Source of the DNA: Noviherbaspirillum malthae
GTDB lineage: Bacteria; Pseudomonadota; Gammaproteobacteria; Burkholderiales; Burkholderiaceae_D
Assembly (NCBI RefSeq): GCF_015352985.1
Contig: NZ_JACYXF010000025.1
Location: 19,920 to 83,919, forward strand
Length of the DNA: 64,000 nt
Reading direction: 5' to 3'
In this document: piece by piece, positions 1 through 9,071 of the stretch
Layout: each line of letters starts with the position of its first letter
How positions within the stretch are numbered: the stretch's first letter is position 1
The notes under the pieces: model-generated
What the model saw: only the letters and a program-made list of their open reading frames with translations
Told to the model about the DNA's origin: nothing
Database searches by the model: none
Position numbers and translations under genes: made by a program

Positions 1-735
1 CTCCGTGCGAAGGAACGCATTCCCGCAAATCGTCCGGCAAACACTGCCTATGACGGACTGTATGAGATTCCGACCTTACAGGAAGTCATCGGTCTGGCGC
101 AGCGCAAGTCGAAGGAAAAAAAGCGTACCATCGGCCTTTATGCCGAGACCAAGCACCCCAGTTATTTCCAGTCGATCGGCTTGCCGATGGAACGGCGTCT
201 TGTGGACACTCTGCATGCCAGCGGTTACCACGGTAAGAATGCGCCGGTATTCATTCAATCGTTCGAGGTGGCTAATCTGAAGGAAATTCGCCAGATGACA
301 GATTTGCCCATTGTGCAACTCCTGTCGGCCGCTGGCAAGCCCGAAGACTTCCGACTCGCAGGAGACAACCGTACTTATGCCGACATCGCCAGTGCGTCCG
401 GGCTGTTCGAGGTAGCGACCTATGCGATTGGTATCGGCCCCGAGAAGAACATGGTCATCCCGCGTGACGCCAACAATAACCTGGGTACGCCAACGGCTTT
501 AGTGAAGAACGCGCATGCGGCGAAGCTGCTGGTTCATCCCTATACCTTCCGTCCTGAAAATCCCTTCCTGCCTACGAATCTTCGTCTGGGCGACCCAGCA
601 TCGCCGTCGCAACGGGGTAACCTTGCAGCGGAGCTGGAAACGTTCCTGAAAACAGGCATCGACGGTTTCTTCACCGATGACCCTGCCATTGGCAGGGCAG
701 CACTCGACGCCTTTCCGAAAAAGGTAGAAAAGTGA
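1..735 (+). CDS. glpQ: Glycerophosphodiester phosphodiesterase, 5'-truncated by window
   Basis: The reading frame is open from base 1 to the stop at 733-735, giving the last 244 residues; the start lies outside the window. The segment ETKHPSYF near residue 50 and the preceding T-LQEVI pattern are typical of the GDPD TIM barrel, and the C-terminal FFTDDPAIG stretch fits the end of the barrel. Enzymes of this type hydrolyse glycerophosphodiesters to glycerol-3-phosphate and an alcohol. The length and style match the periplasmic GlpQ class rather than the short cytosolic UgpQ class, but the signal peptide and the N-terminal HRG motif cannot be seen. It heads a series of phosphorus-scavenging genes. 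No promoter can be judged because the upstream region is missing. Confidence 0.85.
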   Translation, partial: LRAKERIPANRPANTAYDGLYEIPTLQEVIGLAQRKSKEKKRTIGLYAETKHPSYFQSIGLPMERRLVDTLHASGYHGKNAPVFIQSFEVANLKEIRQMTDLPIVQLLSAAGKPEDFRLAGDNRTYADIASASGLFEVATYAIGIGPEKNMVIPRDANNNLGTPTALVKNAHAAKLLVHPYTFRPENPFLPTNLRLGDPASPSQRGNLAAELETFLKTGIDGFFTDDPAIGRAALDAFPKKVEK

Positions 736-753
736 CGTGAAACATTGACTCGA

Positions 754-800
754 CTGCGCGGCCGGCTGCCCTGACGGTGCTCTTCCTATCGGCCGCGCAG
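754..800. terminator. Hairpin downstream of glpQ
   Basis: Perfect 11-bp inverted repeat, CTGCGCGGCCG at 754-764 and its complement at 790-800, with a 25-nt loop. It lies 19 bp after the glpQ stop and between two convergent genes. There is no T-tract after the stem, so it may be a bidirectional transcript-end structure rather than a strong intrinsic terminator. Confidence 0.45.
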
Positions 801-944
801 CCATCATTACGTCAGTTTAACGAGCAAGTCAGAAATGAAAACCATACTTTGCATCAATGACTGGCAGGGGAGCCGTCTTGGACGATGTCGGTCTCACTTT
901 GCGAACAGTGGTCGGGAACCGAAATAGACGAATCCCTGAACCGC

Positions 945-2837
945 TCACGGATTCCCATTCGCGCCGGTCGGACAGGTTGCGCTGGCGCCAACGCGCTGGA
1001 TGCGGGGCGTCCCTTGATCCTCTTTGATGCCCACTGCGTCATAGGGCCGCCTCGGTGCCTTGTACTTCGACAGGAAAGCAACCAGTGCGTCGATGTCCTG
1101 TGCACTAACCAGTCGATTCGAGCCTTTCAGAAAGGTCGAGTAGCCATCGCCACCATCGGCCATGAAGTTGTTGACCGTCACGCGATAGGCCTTAGCCGGG
1201 TCGAGCACAACGCCGTCTGCATCGACGATGATTTCGGTCGATCCGCCGACAGTCAATATGACATTGCTGATGCGTGCATCGCATCTCTTCGATCCATCCC
1301 AGGTGTACTTGAAACCATATGAAGGAATCATGAAGCGGGTGGTGGTTGCACCTTGTCCGCGGCAACCGGCAAATTGCTCTTCCAGCACATCTTTAATGTC
1401 CTTTGCCGTGAGCGTCATGGTGACCAGGCTGTTGCCGAACGGTTGTACGTCGAACGCTTCACCGTAGGTGATATTTCCGTTACCCTCATTGGCAGCACTC
1501 TGTTCGAAGCCAAACCCGGGATTACGTACGCCGCCGCCGTTCATGAAAGCGATGACGGCATTGCCGGAGCCGGGTGTGCGCGTCGCATGGAGCTGCGAGT
1601 CCGCGATGAGGTTACCCGCCGGCATATTGCAGGCTCCGTCAACGCGAGTATTGGGTAGAGCGGCAGAGATCGAACCGATGACCGCATTGGCTATCGGGGC
1701 TACGAGCGATTTATAGCCGTCCACAATCTTCGCCACCGCGGCATCTGCCGTGACTGTGGCGTCGTTGCGCGATACCAGACGATTAGTCGCCTTGACCGCA
1801 GTAATATCTTTTGTGATGGGGTCGATTGTCACGTCAATGTCGGTCAGGAGACGTCCGAGCGAGCCCGCACTGGTAACCGGAATGTTGCGGCCCGCCGCGT
1901 TCGCGAGCCTGCAGTTGTAGGCCGAGTGCGTGTGGCCACTGATCACGAGGTCAACTGCATCGTCGAGCTGCCGGACGATTCCGGAAATCGCTGAACCCGC
2001 CAAGTTCCCTTCGCAACCGTTGATGTCGGAAAGGCTGCCTGCCTGCACACCGCCTTCGTGAATCAGAACGACGATCGATTCAATACCTTGAGCGCGTAGC
2101 TCGGGAATCAACGCATTGACTGTTTGTGCCTCATCGCGGAACTCCAGGCCGGCAACGCCAGTGGGCGTAACAAGGGTAGGCGTGGCCTTGAGCGTCATGC
2201 CGATAAAGGCTACCTTGACATCGTTAAAGGTCTTGACGCCATAGGCAGGCAGGAGCGGCTTGCCAGTGGAGCTTGACAGCACATTGGCCGACAGCCATTT
2301 AAATTTAGCACCTTCGAAGGGGACTGGTGTACCTACGGATGCACCCCTGCAGCTATTGGCATCCGTCTGATTTTCGGTCATCTTGCATCCACCATTCTGC
2401 AGTCGCAGCAACTCGCCAACACCTTTGTCAAATTCATGGTTGCCGACCGCATTGAATTCAAGGCCAATGCGGTTGAGGGTTTCGACGGCGGGCTCGTCAT
2501 GGAAGGCTGCGGAAATAAGGGGACTGGCCCCAACGAAGTCGCCGGCCCCGACAACGACATTGAGTGGATTCCGGCGCTTGAGCATTGCGACATGCGCGGC
2601 AAGAAAATCTGCACCACCGACTGCCGGACGCTCCGCTGCCGGTACTGCAGAGGTAGCACCATAGGTGCCAGGTGACTCGAGGTGGCCGTGATAGTCATTG
2701 AAACCGATAATCTTGATGGAAACCGGCACCTTGGATTCAGGAGTCACGGGTTCGTCAACGGCCGCGTGGCAACCACTGGACCATGCAACGGCAATGGCGA
2801 CCACACCGCAGGCTGCAGCAATATGAAAGCTTTCCAT
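945..2837 (-). CDS. 5'-nucleotidase / 2',3'-cyclic phosphodiesterase, exported
   Basis: This 630-residue protein removes phosphate from extracytoplasmic nucleotides (UshA/CpdB-type family). The N-terminal metallophosphoesterase domain shows GFNDYHGHLE, GAGDFVGA, VGNHEFDKG and SGHTHSAYNC, which supply the metal ligands. The C-terminal 5'-nucleotidase domain shows FMNGGGVRNPG, QPFGNSLVTM and NNFMADGGDGYSTF, the substrate-binding half. I take ATG 2837 as the start because AGGA lies 8 nt upstream; the longer TTG start at 2888 would overlap the -10 hexamer of the predicted promoter. The first 25 residues are hydrophobic and end in SSGC-HA, so it is either Sec-cleaved or a weak lipoprotein. Upstream is the best PHO box of the window (13 of 14 conserved positions). 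Length is normal for the family. Confidence 0.9.
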   Translation of the reverse strand: MESFHIAAACGVVAIAVAWSSGCHAAVDEPVTPESKVPVSIKIIGFNDYHGHLESPGTYGATSAVPAAERPAVGGADFLAAHVAMLKRRNPLNVVVGAGDFVGASPLISAAFHDEPAVETLNRIGLEFNAVGNHEFDKGVGELLRLQNGGCKMTENQTDANSCRGASVGTPVPFEGAKFKWLSANVLSSSTGKPLLPAYGVKTFNDVKVAFIGMTLKATPTLVTPTGVAGLEFRDEAQTVNALIPELRAQGIESIVVLIHEGGVQAGSLSDINGCEGNLAGSAISGIVRQLDDAVDLVISGHTHSAYNCRLANAAGRNIPVTSAGSLGRLLTDIDVTIDPITKDITAVKATNRLVSRNDATVTADAAVAKIVDGYKSLVAPIANAVIGSISAALPNTRVDGACNMPAGNLIADSQLHATRTPGSGNAVIAFMNGGGVRNPGFGFEQSAANEGNGNITYGEAFDVQPFGNSLVTMTLTAKDIKDVLEEQFAGCRGQGATTTRFMIPSYGFKYTWDGSKRCDARISNVILTVGGSTEIIVDADGVVLDPAKAYRVTVNNFMADGGDGYSTFLKGSNRLVSAQDIDALVAFLSKYKAPRRPYDAVGIKEDQGTPRIQRVGASATCPTGANGNP

Positions 2838-2887
2838 CAACAATGTCCTTGTCACGATCCGGGACCCCTCCCGGCTATCTATTGACA

Positions 2888-2921
2888 AGTCTATGAGCCG
2901 GAGATGACGGTAACGTGACAG
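2888..2921 (-). promoter_or_regulatory. PHO box and -10 of the 5'-nucleotidase gene
   Basis: On the minus strand, CTGTCACGTTACCGTCAT (2921-2904) consists of two 7-mers separated by 4 nt and matches the PhoB consensus at 13 of 14 positions. Exactly 10 nt further is TAGACT (2893-2888), 4 of 6 matches to the sigma-70 -10. This is the arrangement of PhoB-activated promoters, in which the box replaces the -35. The gene start is about 50 nt downstream. Confidence 0.8.
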
Positions 2922-3096
2922 AAGGTCCGGACCTTGTGTCGTAGCCCTCTAGGCTCATCATTAACAATCTGGCAAAATCGCACGAAGATGCTGCACGCTG
3001 GGCTCTGAGAAGCCAATCGCCCGTCTTATCGGTTGATTTCACCAGGTTTCGGTTTGAATTTGAATTTTTGTTGCATGGCGTTCGATAGCCATTTTG

Positions 3097-3140
3097 GTGT
3101 CATGCGGATTCGCTACAGAGGTGCTCTATCCGCATGACAC
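3097..3140. repeat. Perfect 13-bp inverted repeat downstream of phoX-1
   Basis: GTGTCATGCGGAT at 3097-3109 and its exact complement at 3128-3140, 18-nt loop. It sits 28 bp past the phoX-1 stop in transcription direction. No U-tract follows on either strand, so its role as a terminator is uncertain. The arms contain TGTCAT but not in PHO-box spacing. Confidence 0.5.
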
Positions 3141-3167
3141 TTGTCGATGAGTCAGGATCGAATAACT

Positions 3168-4667
3168 CTAGCGGAGCGGGCCTTTGGCCCATGGGCCAAA
3201 GATGGCAAAGGTGATTCCAGGTGTCTGGATATTGACGAACAAGAAGCGACCCGTCGGATCGAAGCAGGCGCCGCAAAATTCGCGAGTACGATTGTCGCCG
3301 GCGGCTGAGGCTATCTTGCCTGCGGAGAGAACCTGATCGGGAGTCAGATTGACGTTGTTCTTTGCAAAAATATACGTCTGTCCTTTCTCGTTGATGCCCA
3401 TTAGACGCTGACCGATTCCGTACCGATCTCCCGTTACGGCACCGCCATCTTCACAGAGCAACAGACCACCACGAGGACTGACCGTCAGGTTGTCCCCCAT
3501 GTTACCCACCAGGCTGCTGGGGCTTGAATAGATGCACTTCAATGTTTGCTGAGCAAGATTCAGTTCCCATACCGTGCCGCGTGACGCTGTGCCGCCGCTG
3601 GTATCCATCACATAGATTTTACCCTCGTAGAACCACATGCCTTCACCACGATTCATCCGCAGTCCGCCCTGCGTCCAGCCCTGAACGAAGGGCCCGGCAG
3701 CATTGGTGATCGTTTGTCCGTTCAGGCCGGTTGCATTGCCGCGATTCTGGTCAGGATTGTCAATGGTGATCCATTCCAGCGGGTAGCTGTCATCCACCGA
3801 CACCGTGGCGAGATTGGCGTTATTGACACCCTTTACTTTAGCCATCTGCAGCGTGCCGCCCAAAGCCAAGGTGCCAGGCGCGCCCGGTGTGACGCTAGGG
3901 ATATACCGATAGAAGCCTGACTTCCCGCTGCTGTCCTCAGTCATGTAGACGATACCGGTGACCGGATCCACTGCTGCGGCTTCGTGTGCAAACCGTCCCA
4001 TGCCAACAATTGGACGTGACGACGTCTTGGCGGGATCTGCTGTCACTTCAAACACATAACCATGCTTGTTACCGGCAGAGCTGACGGCATCGGAACTGAC
4101 TTCTTCGCATGTCAGCCAGGTGCCCCATGGCGTGACGCCGCCCGCACAGTTTGTTTGCGTGCCACCCAAGCTCGGCGACATGCTGACAAACTTGCCGTCC
4201 CTGAAGACGATGTTCGTGGTTCCGCCACCGGCCATGTTAGAGGAAGTCCCGTTGGTACCGCCGTCATAGACGGCTGGCGCGCCAATGAAGTTTGACGGTG
4301 CAGTGAAGCCGATCTCATGGTTACGTACCAGAATGACGTCAACACGGTTTCCCTGACTGCTCGACGCCACGACGCCCATGCCGTCGTGGCCGCCGGGACA
4401 GGGCTGCCCGTTGGTCATTAAATCGCCTCTCCAGCCGAAGCTGCGATAGTTGAAGCCCGGCGGTAACTGCAGCAACGGCAATCCGGTTGTAACATCGTTC
4501 ACCGGGACGAGCTCACCATAGGGGCTATCAATCAGTTCAGTGGCACCTGCAGCCCAGGTATTACGTGATTGCATGGCGGCGAAGGCGGAAAGAAACGGCA
4601 ATGCAGGTGCGCCTGCCATGCCCTTGAGGAGATTGCGTCGGCGTGCTGAAACATCGTTGTCGGTCAT
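3168..4667 (-). CDS. phoX: PhoX-family alkaline phosphatase (DUF839), Tat-exported
   Basis: The 499-residue product begins with a twin-arginine signal (RRRNLLKG at residues 9-16, followed by a hydrophobic stretch to about residue 35). This fits the family: PhoX phosphatases fold with iron and calcium cofactors in the cytoplasm and are exported by Tat. Recognisable DUF839 segments are SFGWRGDLMTNGQPCPGGHDGMG, LVRNHE, GGTQTNCAGGVTPWGTWLTCEE, GRFAHEAAAVDP and YMTEDS. The enzyme hydrolyses phosphomonoesters in the periplasm. ATG 4667 has AAGGGG 5 nt upstream. A PHO-box-like promoter lies about 70 nt upstream. It is the first of two DUF839 genes here (the second is at 20844); they differ in length and anchoring and are not a recent duplication by eye. 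Confidence 0.88.
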   Translation of the reverse strand: MTDNDVSARRRNLLKGMAGAPALPFLSAFAAMQSRNTWAAGATELIDSPYGELVPVNDVTTGLPLLQLPPGFNYRSFGWRGDLMTNGQPCPGGHDGMGVVASSSQGNRVDVILVRNHEIGFTAPSNFIGAPAVYDGGTNGTSSNMAGGGTTNIVFRDGKFVSMSPSLGGTQTNCAGGVTPWGTWLTCEEVSSDAVSSAGNKHGYVFEVTADPAKTSSRPIVGMGRFAHEAAAVDPVTGIVYMTEDSSGKSGFYRYIPSVTPGAPGTLALGGTLQMAKVKGVNNANLATVSVDDSYPLEWITIDNPDQNRGNATGLNGQTITNAAGPFVQGWTQGGLRMNRGEGMWFYEGKIYVMDTSGGTASRGTVWELNLAQQTLKCIYSSPSSLVGNMGDNLTVSPRGGLLLCEDGGAVTGDRYGIGQRLMGINEKGQTYIFAKNNVNLTPDQVLSAGKIASAAGDNRTREFCGACFDPTGRFLFVNIQTPGITFAIFGPWAKGPLR

Positions 4668-4735
4668 TGTTACCCCTTAGATGATGCAATAGTAGGAATG
4701 GAGCGCGGCATCAAGGCCAATCGATGCGCGGGCAG

Positions 4736-4769
4736 AGAATCCCACTGGAAAGTTACGAGCTCATGACAG
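4736..4769 (-). promoter_or_regulatory. Candidate PHO box and -10 of phoX-1
   Basis: Minus strand CTGTCATGAGCTCGTAAC (4769-4752): the first half is a perfect match, the second half 4 of 7, 11 of 14 overall. GATTCT (4741-4736) follows after exactly 10 nt but matches the -10 consensus only 3 of 6. This is weaker than the other boxes; the position in front of a phosphatase gene is the main support. Confidence 0.5.
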
Positions 4770-4920
4770 CGAACGTGAAGTTTGATCTAGCGCTTTGAGC
4801 AACGAAACTGTGTGCCAGGCATCTTGGAATGTCTGGTATCGTCCTGGCCGGGTCCTGTTGAAGTAGCGGATAGATAGGGTTCACAAAATTCGCTGCATCA
4901 GACACTACGACAATGAGCAA

Positions 4921-5421
4921 CTACTGTTGGCGTCTCATATACCGAGTGCCAGTCAGGACTAGCAATGAACTAAAGGTCGTTAGTACCGCTGCCGCAAGTG
5001 CGCCGAAACCGACGAAAACCCCGCACAGGACTGTTACACCAATGCCAAGAATCGTGTAGCACTCGCGTTGCCGGCGTTCCCTCCATAGCCATACAGATGC
5101 GGCGGCACCGGTCAATCCGATCCACAGTGCTGTATCTATCAATGCATGAACAAGTAAACGATCTGGTACGCCAAGATGTCGAAAGATCGATATATAGATG
5201 GCGGCACATAACGTAGTCAACGCATATGCCGCAAGATAAGCTCGCGCATGCCCGTAGCCAAGAAAGGCCCCTAGGACGGTTGCGAGGGTCATGCGGTACG
5301 CCAGCGTCAATGCGTCCTGCAGCCAGACTGCCTCAAAAATTGGAAGCCCAGCCAGCGCCAGTGAACTGGCAAACGACGAATCCATTTTATCTGCAAACTT
5401 TCCAAAGTTGTCACGATGCAA
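4921..5421 (-). CDS. MgtC/SapB-like membrane protein (uncertain)
   Basis: The product (166 residues from the first ATG; a start at residue 13, base 5385, is also possible) is almost entirely hydrophobic with about five membrane segments. The pattern R-TLATVLGAFLGYG near residue 45, followed by L-TLCAAIYISI and IGLTGAAASVWL, resembles a divergent MgtC/SapB domain, but the typical ERE and HMLVSLGAA signatures are not preserved. The function is therefore not assigned. It is transcribed in the same direction as phoX-1 and lies upstream of it, separated by about 250 bp that contain the phoX promoter. Confidence 0.6.
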   Translation of the reverse strand: MHRDNFGKFADKMDSSFASSLALAGLPIFEAVWLQDALTLAYRMTLATVLGAFLGYGHARAYLAAYALTTLCAAIYISIFRHLGVPDRLLVHALIDTALWIGLTGAAASVWLWRERRQRECYTILGIGVTVLCGVFVGFGALAAAVLTTFSSLLVLTGTRYMRRQQ

Positions 5422-5575
5422 TCCATTACTGGATTCCGAATCAACAGGCTATTCAGCTTTCCTGATCTCTCACGCATTGAACAAGGATTTACGCTATAAA
5501 TGTGTCAGGCACATGACACAGCAGACCTGCGCAAGCAGCGTTTGAGCCGGCTCTGCCTGTTTATCGGACTATTCC

Positions 5576-5671
5576 ATGCTGGTAGATCTTTTATTTTTCT
5601 TTTTATCTGGTGTCGGGCTCTGTATCGCAGTCGCTTTGCTTGCTGCCTTACTCTACTGGCTCAAGTTGTAA
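5576..5671 (+). CDS. Possible 31-residue single-pass membrane peptide
   Basis: An ATG at 5576 opens a 31-codon frame whose product is one continuous hydrophobic helix with the motif GVGLCIAVALLAALLYW. This resembles the many small membrane proteins bacteria make. No good ribosome binding site precedes it and no partner gene is adjacent, so it may be chance. Confidence 0.22.
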   Translation: MLVDLLFFFLSGVGLCIAVALLAALLYWLKL

Positions 5672-5678
5672 TCAACGG

Positions 5679-5918
5679 TTACCGCAGCGGGCCAGGCTTG
5701 TCCAGTCCGGCGACATACTTTGTTCTGGGAACAAGGCTGGTCGGTGACACATGCCGCAGTTCCTTCACCCATTGATCACCAAGACGATATAAAAACTCGA
5801 TCGTCACTTCATTTGAATTGGCGCTTTGAACAATTCCAGGCAGCGTCCTTGCGAAGGCTTGCGACACCTCGGCGTGCCACGTCACCCGATCTCCCTTGTT
5901 CCATGTTCGCTTCTCCAT
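5679..5918 (-). CDS. Small conserved-looking hypothetical protein
   Basis: A 79-residue product starting at ATG 5918, preceded by GAGG at suitable distance (GAGGTACACG). The frame continues upstream to another ATG at 5954, but that start has no binding site. It opens with MEKRTWNKGDRVTW, reminiscent of small KGD-V-W proteins that fold as short beta barrels. No catalytic motif is visible, and I do not recognise a function. It stands alone between divergently arranged genes. Confidence 0.5.
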   Translation of the reverse strand: MEKRTWNKGDRVTWHAEVSQAFARTLPGIVQSANSNEVTIEFLYRLGDQWVKELRHVSPTSLVPRTKYVAGLDKPGPLR

Positions 5919-5954
5919 CGTGTACCTCGCGCTTATCCCCAGCTTGTGCAACAT

Positions 5955-6286
5955 GCAAAAGCCGATGGAACATCACATCATGAGGCCGTATCCTTTCAAT
6001 CTCTTGACATTGAGACTCTGCACGAGCAGAGAGTGGCCAATCATTGACACGGCACAGCGCATGCACAAAGTATGGGCGTGTGATCTGCAAATTTAGTTAC
6101 GAACTGAACTCCATCCGGTGGCATCGAACTCGCACTTTCCGCTGATAGGTTAGTGCCGATCGGGCCGAAATGTTGCGCTTTGAAGACCAGAACTTTTGTT
6201 TGCATTCGTTGACGAAATGTCCATGCGAACCGTGCGCCGGCCTACGGGATGCACCAGTGAACCGAAAATAGCGGGAAGGCCTCATC
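5955..6286. other. Intergenic region without recognised gene
   Basis: 332 bp before the CYTH-CHAD gene. I see no coding frame with good features, no hairpin with T-tract and no PHO-type half-site pair. A weak GGGAAGG lies just upstream of the CYTH-CHAD start. Confidence 0.5.
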
Positions 6287-7825
6287 ATGGAAATTGAACT
6301 GAAACTGCTTGCCGACGAATCCGACCTAGTCAAACTTGAGGACTTGCCTTTGGTTGAAGCCGTCTCGGTTGGCAAGCCGTCGATTGAGCACCAGTTGAAC
6401 GTGTATTTTGATACGCCAGACCTTCAGTTGCACAGGGCGGGAATGGGACTTCGCGTACGGCATGTCGATAACCGGCGGGTGCAGACGCTCAAAGCAGCCA
6501 ATCGAGTCACTGGTGGCTTACATCAGCGTGAAGAATGGGAAACCGAGATTGACGGCGACCGGCCCGACCTCATGGCTTTGCGTGAACTTGTCGGCAAGCA
6601 GTCGCCTTATGCTGAACTGATTGCCGCCCCCCAGCTTGCCGACCGTTTGCAACCCGTTTTTACTACCAAGTCGCAGCGTACAGTGCGACAGCTTCGGCTG
6701 CGCACCGGAGAGGAAGTCGAGATGGCCATTGATCGGGGTGCGATCGAGCATGAGCGGGGCAGTGAAGCCATCTCTGAAATCGAGCTCGAACTGAAATCAG
6801 GAACGGCAGCTCATCTGTATGCGTTTGCTCTGGAACTGTTCGAGGCCGTTCCAATGCGCATCGGAATACAAAGCAAGGCGCAGCGTGGCTATGCCAGCCT
6901 GCGTCCGGAAGACAAGCGGATCGTCAAGGCGGAAAAGCTTCAGCTACACCCGTCGATGACCGTTGAAGACGCCTTCGAAGCAGTGGTGGCCAACTGCATG
7001 CAGCAGGTGCAAGGCAATACCGAGGGCGTCACATATGGCACAGATCCCGAGAGCGTGCATCAGATGCGGGTAGGGCTGCGCCGGCTGCGCTCCGCCCTTG
7101 ATCTCTTTCGAGAAGCGATTGAATGTCCTTCAGTCCTACAAGAGGAATGGCGGTGGTTGGGCACTCAGCTAGGCGCGGCCAGAGACTGGGAAGTGTTGGC
7201 CGACTCGACCCTGTCGCATATCGAAGACAAGCTTCCATCCGATGTGGACGTTGCGAAGCTGAAAGAAGCCGCCCTGGCACAGGCGAAAAGGAATCGTGAT
7301 ACAGCGGCGCAAGCCGTCAATTCGCCCCGTCATACACGCCTGCAATTGCAGTTTGCCGAGTGGATGACGGCCAAGGGCTGGCGTAGTTCTTTGCCGGATG
7401 CTTCGGCATCGGACGTCGATCTGCCGTTGAAGAAGTATGCAAAGCAGGTTCTCAAGCATGGCGAGGCGCGCTTGCTCAAACGCGGCAAGCGTTTGAGGGA
7501 CAACGAACCCGAGTCGCGTCATCGCGTTCGCATCGCAGGCAAGAAGGCACGCTATGCAACCGAATTCTTCGGCTCTCTCTATCCTAAAGGCAAAGTGAAG
7601 GACTATGTGTCAAGCCTGTCCGACTTGCAGGAAGAACTCGGTTGGCTCAACGATGCGGCAGTCGCCATCGGACTGCTTGGGCAACTGCAGGCAGGTGATC
7701 CTCATGTTGCCTCCAGCGCCGCGTTTGCACGGGGTTACCTGTATGCATGCGTGTATAACGACCATGCACACCTGATGCAGCTGTGGAGCCGATTTGCCGA
7801 CGTGGACCCGCCTTACAAGCACTAA
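6287..7825 (+). CDS. CYTH-CHAD domain protein (polyphosphate-related)
   Basis: 512 residues. The first 200 form a CYTH domain starting with the hallmark EIELKL (ExExK) and containing the tunnel motifs GMGLRVR, QTLKAA and E-W-ETEI; such domains bind or hydrolyse triphosphate or polyphosphate. Residues from about 215 to 500 form a CHAD domain, helical, with the conserved VHQMRVGLRRLRSAL histidine-arginine stretch and a second HRVRIAGKKARYATEFF. CHAD domains bind polyphosphate with basic helices. GGGAAGG lies 7 nt before the ATG. The adjacent convergent PPK2 gene supports a role in polyphosphate turnover or granule association. No PHO box is seen upstream. Confidence 0.9.
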   Translation: MEIELKLLADESDLVKLEDLPLVEAVSVGKPSIEHQLNVYFDTPDLQLHRAGMGLRVRHVDNRRVQTLKAANRVTGGLHQREEWETEIDGDRPDLMALRELVGKQSPYAELIAAPQLADRLQPVFTTKSQRTVRQLRLRTGEEVEMAIDRGAIEHERGSEAISEIELELKSGTAAHLYAFALELFEAVPMRIGIQSKAQRGYASLRPEDKRIVKAEKLQLHPSMTVEDAFEAVVANCMQQVQGNTEGVTYGTDPESVHQMRVGLRRLRSALDLFREAIECPSVLQEEWRWLGTQLGAARDWEVLADSTLSHIEDKLPSDVDVAKLKEAALAQAKRNRDTAAQAVNSPRHTRLQLQFAEWMTAKGWRSSLPDASASDVDLPLKKYAKQVLKHGEARLLKRGKRLRDNEPESRHRVRIAGKKARYATEFFGSLYPKGKVKDYVSSLSDLQEELGWLNDAAVAIGLLGQLQAGDPHVASSAAFARGYLYACVYNDHAHLMQLWSRFADVDPPYKH

Positions 7826-8028
7826 TGGTGGACGAGCAGAGCTCGAGCTCTCCGCCAAGCGAACACAGGCACATAATCGGAAATCTCGGCGGTTTCCTTC
7901 AGGTGCGAAAGTATATTGCCATACACCAACTCGACCTGTTCGATCGGTCGATGGGTTTCCTCGGCAAGCAGCTCGACATAGCGCTTATGCTTGGCGTGTT
8001 CGGTTATGTCTGTTGAAGCATGCATCAT
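7822..8028 (-). CDS. Small DUF3562-like protein
   Basis: A product of 67-68 residues (starts at 8028 or 8025, AAGG just upstream). The segment RYVELLAEETHRPIEQVELVYGN followed by LKETAEISDYV resembles DUF3562, small helical proteins of betaproteobacteria of unknown function. It overlaps the end of the convergent CYTH-CHAD gene by 4 bp and shares orientation with the ppk2 gene, which ends... upstream of it the ppk2 stop lies about 70 bp away, so both may share a transcript. The DUF assignment is from memory of the motif pattern. Confidence 0.55.
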   Translation of the reverse strand: MMHASTDITEHAKHKRYVELLAEETHRPIEQVELVYGNILSHLKETAEISDYVPVFAWRRARALLVHH

Positions 8029-8100
8029 GATGCCTTTCATGTGGTTGGGAACATAGTAGACACAGGCCAGGCTATGTTCGGCGGCTAAAACATCAGACGA

Positions 8101-9021
8101 TCAATAGACTTGCGGTACGCAGATCTCATGGGGAATAGGGCGGCGCGCATAATCCTCATGGCGCTCTCTTTCCGGTAAGTTGAAGGCCAGGTGTTCGATT
8201 TCCTGATAGGGAACTTGACTGAGCAGATGATGGATGCAGTTGAGCCTTGCCTTTTTCTTGTGGTCGGCTGGGACGACCCACCACGGCGCTTCTGGAATAT
8301 GGGTACGTTCGAACATGATTTCCTTGGCCACGGTGTAGTCTTCCCAGCGCCTGCGCGATTCAAGGTCCATGGGGCTCAGTTTCCATTGCTTCAATGGATC
8401 GTGAATGCGGCCAAGGAAGCGCGATTCTTGCTCTTCATCCGAGATCGAAAACCAATATTTGATCAGTTGAATGCCTGAACGTACCAACATGCGCTCGAAT
8501 TCCGGCGCGGACCGAAAAAATTCCTCGTATTGCGCGTCGTCGCAGAAGCCCATGACGCGTTCGACGCCGGCACGGTTGTACCAGCTGCGGTCAAACAGCA
8601 CGATCTCTCCTGCGGCAGGCAAGTGGGCAACGTAACGCTGGAAATACCATTGGGTACGCTCCCGGTCATTCGGCGCGGGCAGCGCCGCGACACGGCATAC
8701 CCGTGGATTCAGGCGCTGGGTGATGCGTTTGATGATACCGCCTTTGCCGGCAGCGTCGCGGCCTTCGAAGACGATGACTAGCCGATGGCCTGATGCAACA
8801 TTCCAGTCTTGTAGCTTGACCAACTCAGCCTGCAGTCGAAACAGTTCGCGGAAGTAAGCTCGGCGTTCTTCGCGCAAGTCAATAACATCCGCTTCATCGA
8901 GAACTTGTGTGCGCGGCGCGTTCTCAATAGACCGACTCAGGTCGAATTCAATTTCTTCGTCGTAACTATCCTCAAGCTCTTCGCGCAGACGCTCGATCTC
9001 GTCCGGGTCAATAAATTGCAC
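8101..9021 (-). CDS. ppk2: Polyphosphate kinase 2
   Basis: 306 residues from GTG 9021, preceded by GGAGG 6 nt upstream. A longer frame reaches an ATG at 9132, but that start lies upstream of the candidate PHO box and has no binding site. Walker A is FEGRDAAGKGG and the Walker B/lid region reads DRSWYNRAGVERVMGF, both diagnostic of PPK2. The enzyme transfers phosphate between polyphosphate and nucleotides, usually in the direction of NTP formation from NDP. Length is normal for class I PPK2. The acidic N-terminal extension (residues 1-45) is common in the family. It is convergent with the CYTH-CHAD gene. Confidence 0.92.
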   Translation of the reverse strand: MQFIDPDEIERLREELEDSYDEEIEFDLSRSIENAPRTQVLDEADVIDLREERRAYFRELFRLQAELVKLQDWNVASGHRLVIVFEGRDAAGKGGIIKRITQRLNPRVCRVAALPAPNDRERTQWYFQRYVAHLPAAGEIVLFDRSWYNRAGVERVMGFCDDAQYEEFFRSAPEFERMLVRSGIQLIKYWFSISDEEQESRFLGRIHDPLKQWKLSPMDLESRRRWEDYTVAKEIMFERTHIPEAPWWVVPADHKKKARLNCIHHLLSQVPYQEIEHLAFNLPERERHEDYARRPIPHEICVPQVY

Positions 9022-9071
9022 AGGACACCTCCAATGGCAACCGGACGACCTTTTCGTAAGGTTGCCTGATT

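Noticed and set aside
885..1322. Plus-strand frame of 145 codons
   Set aside because: Antisense to the 5'-nucleotidase C-terminus; no domain and no binding site.
2838..2888. N-terminal extension of the 5'-nucleotidase from TTG 2888
   Set aside because: It overlaps the predicted -10 hexamer, and ATG 2837 has a ribosome binding site followed by a signal peptide.
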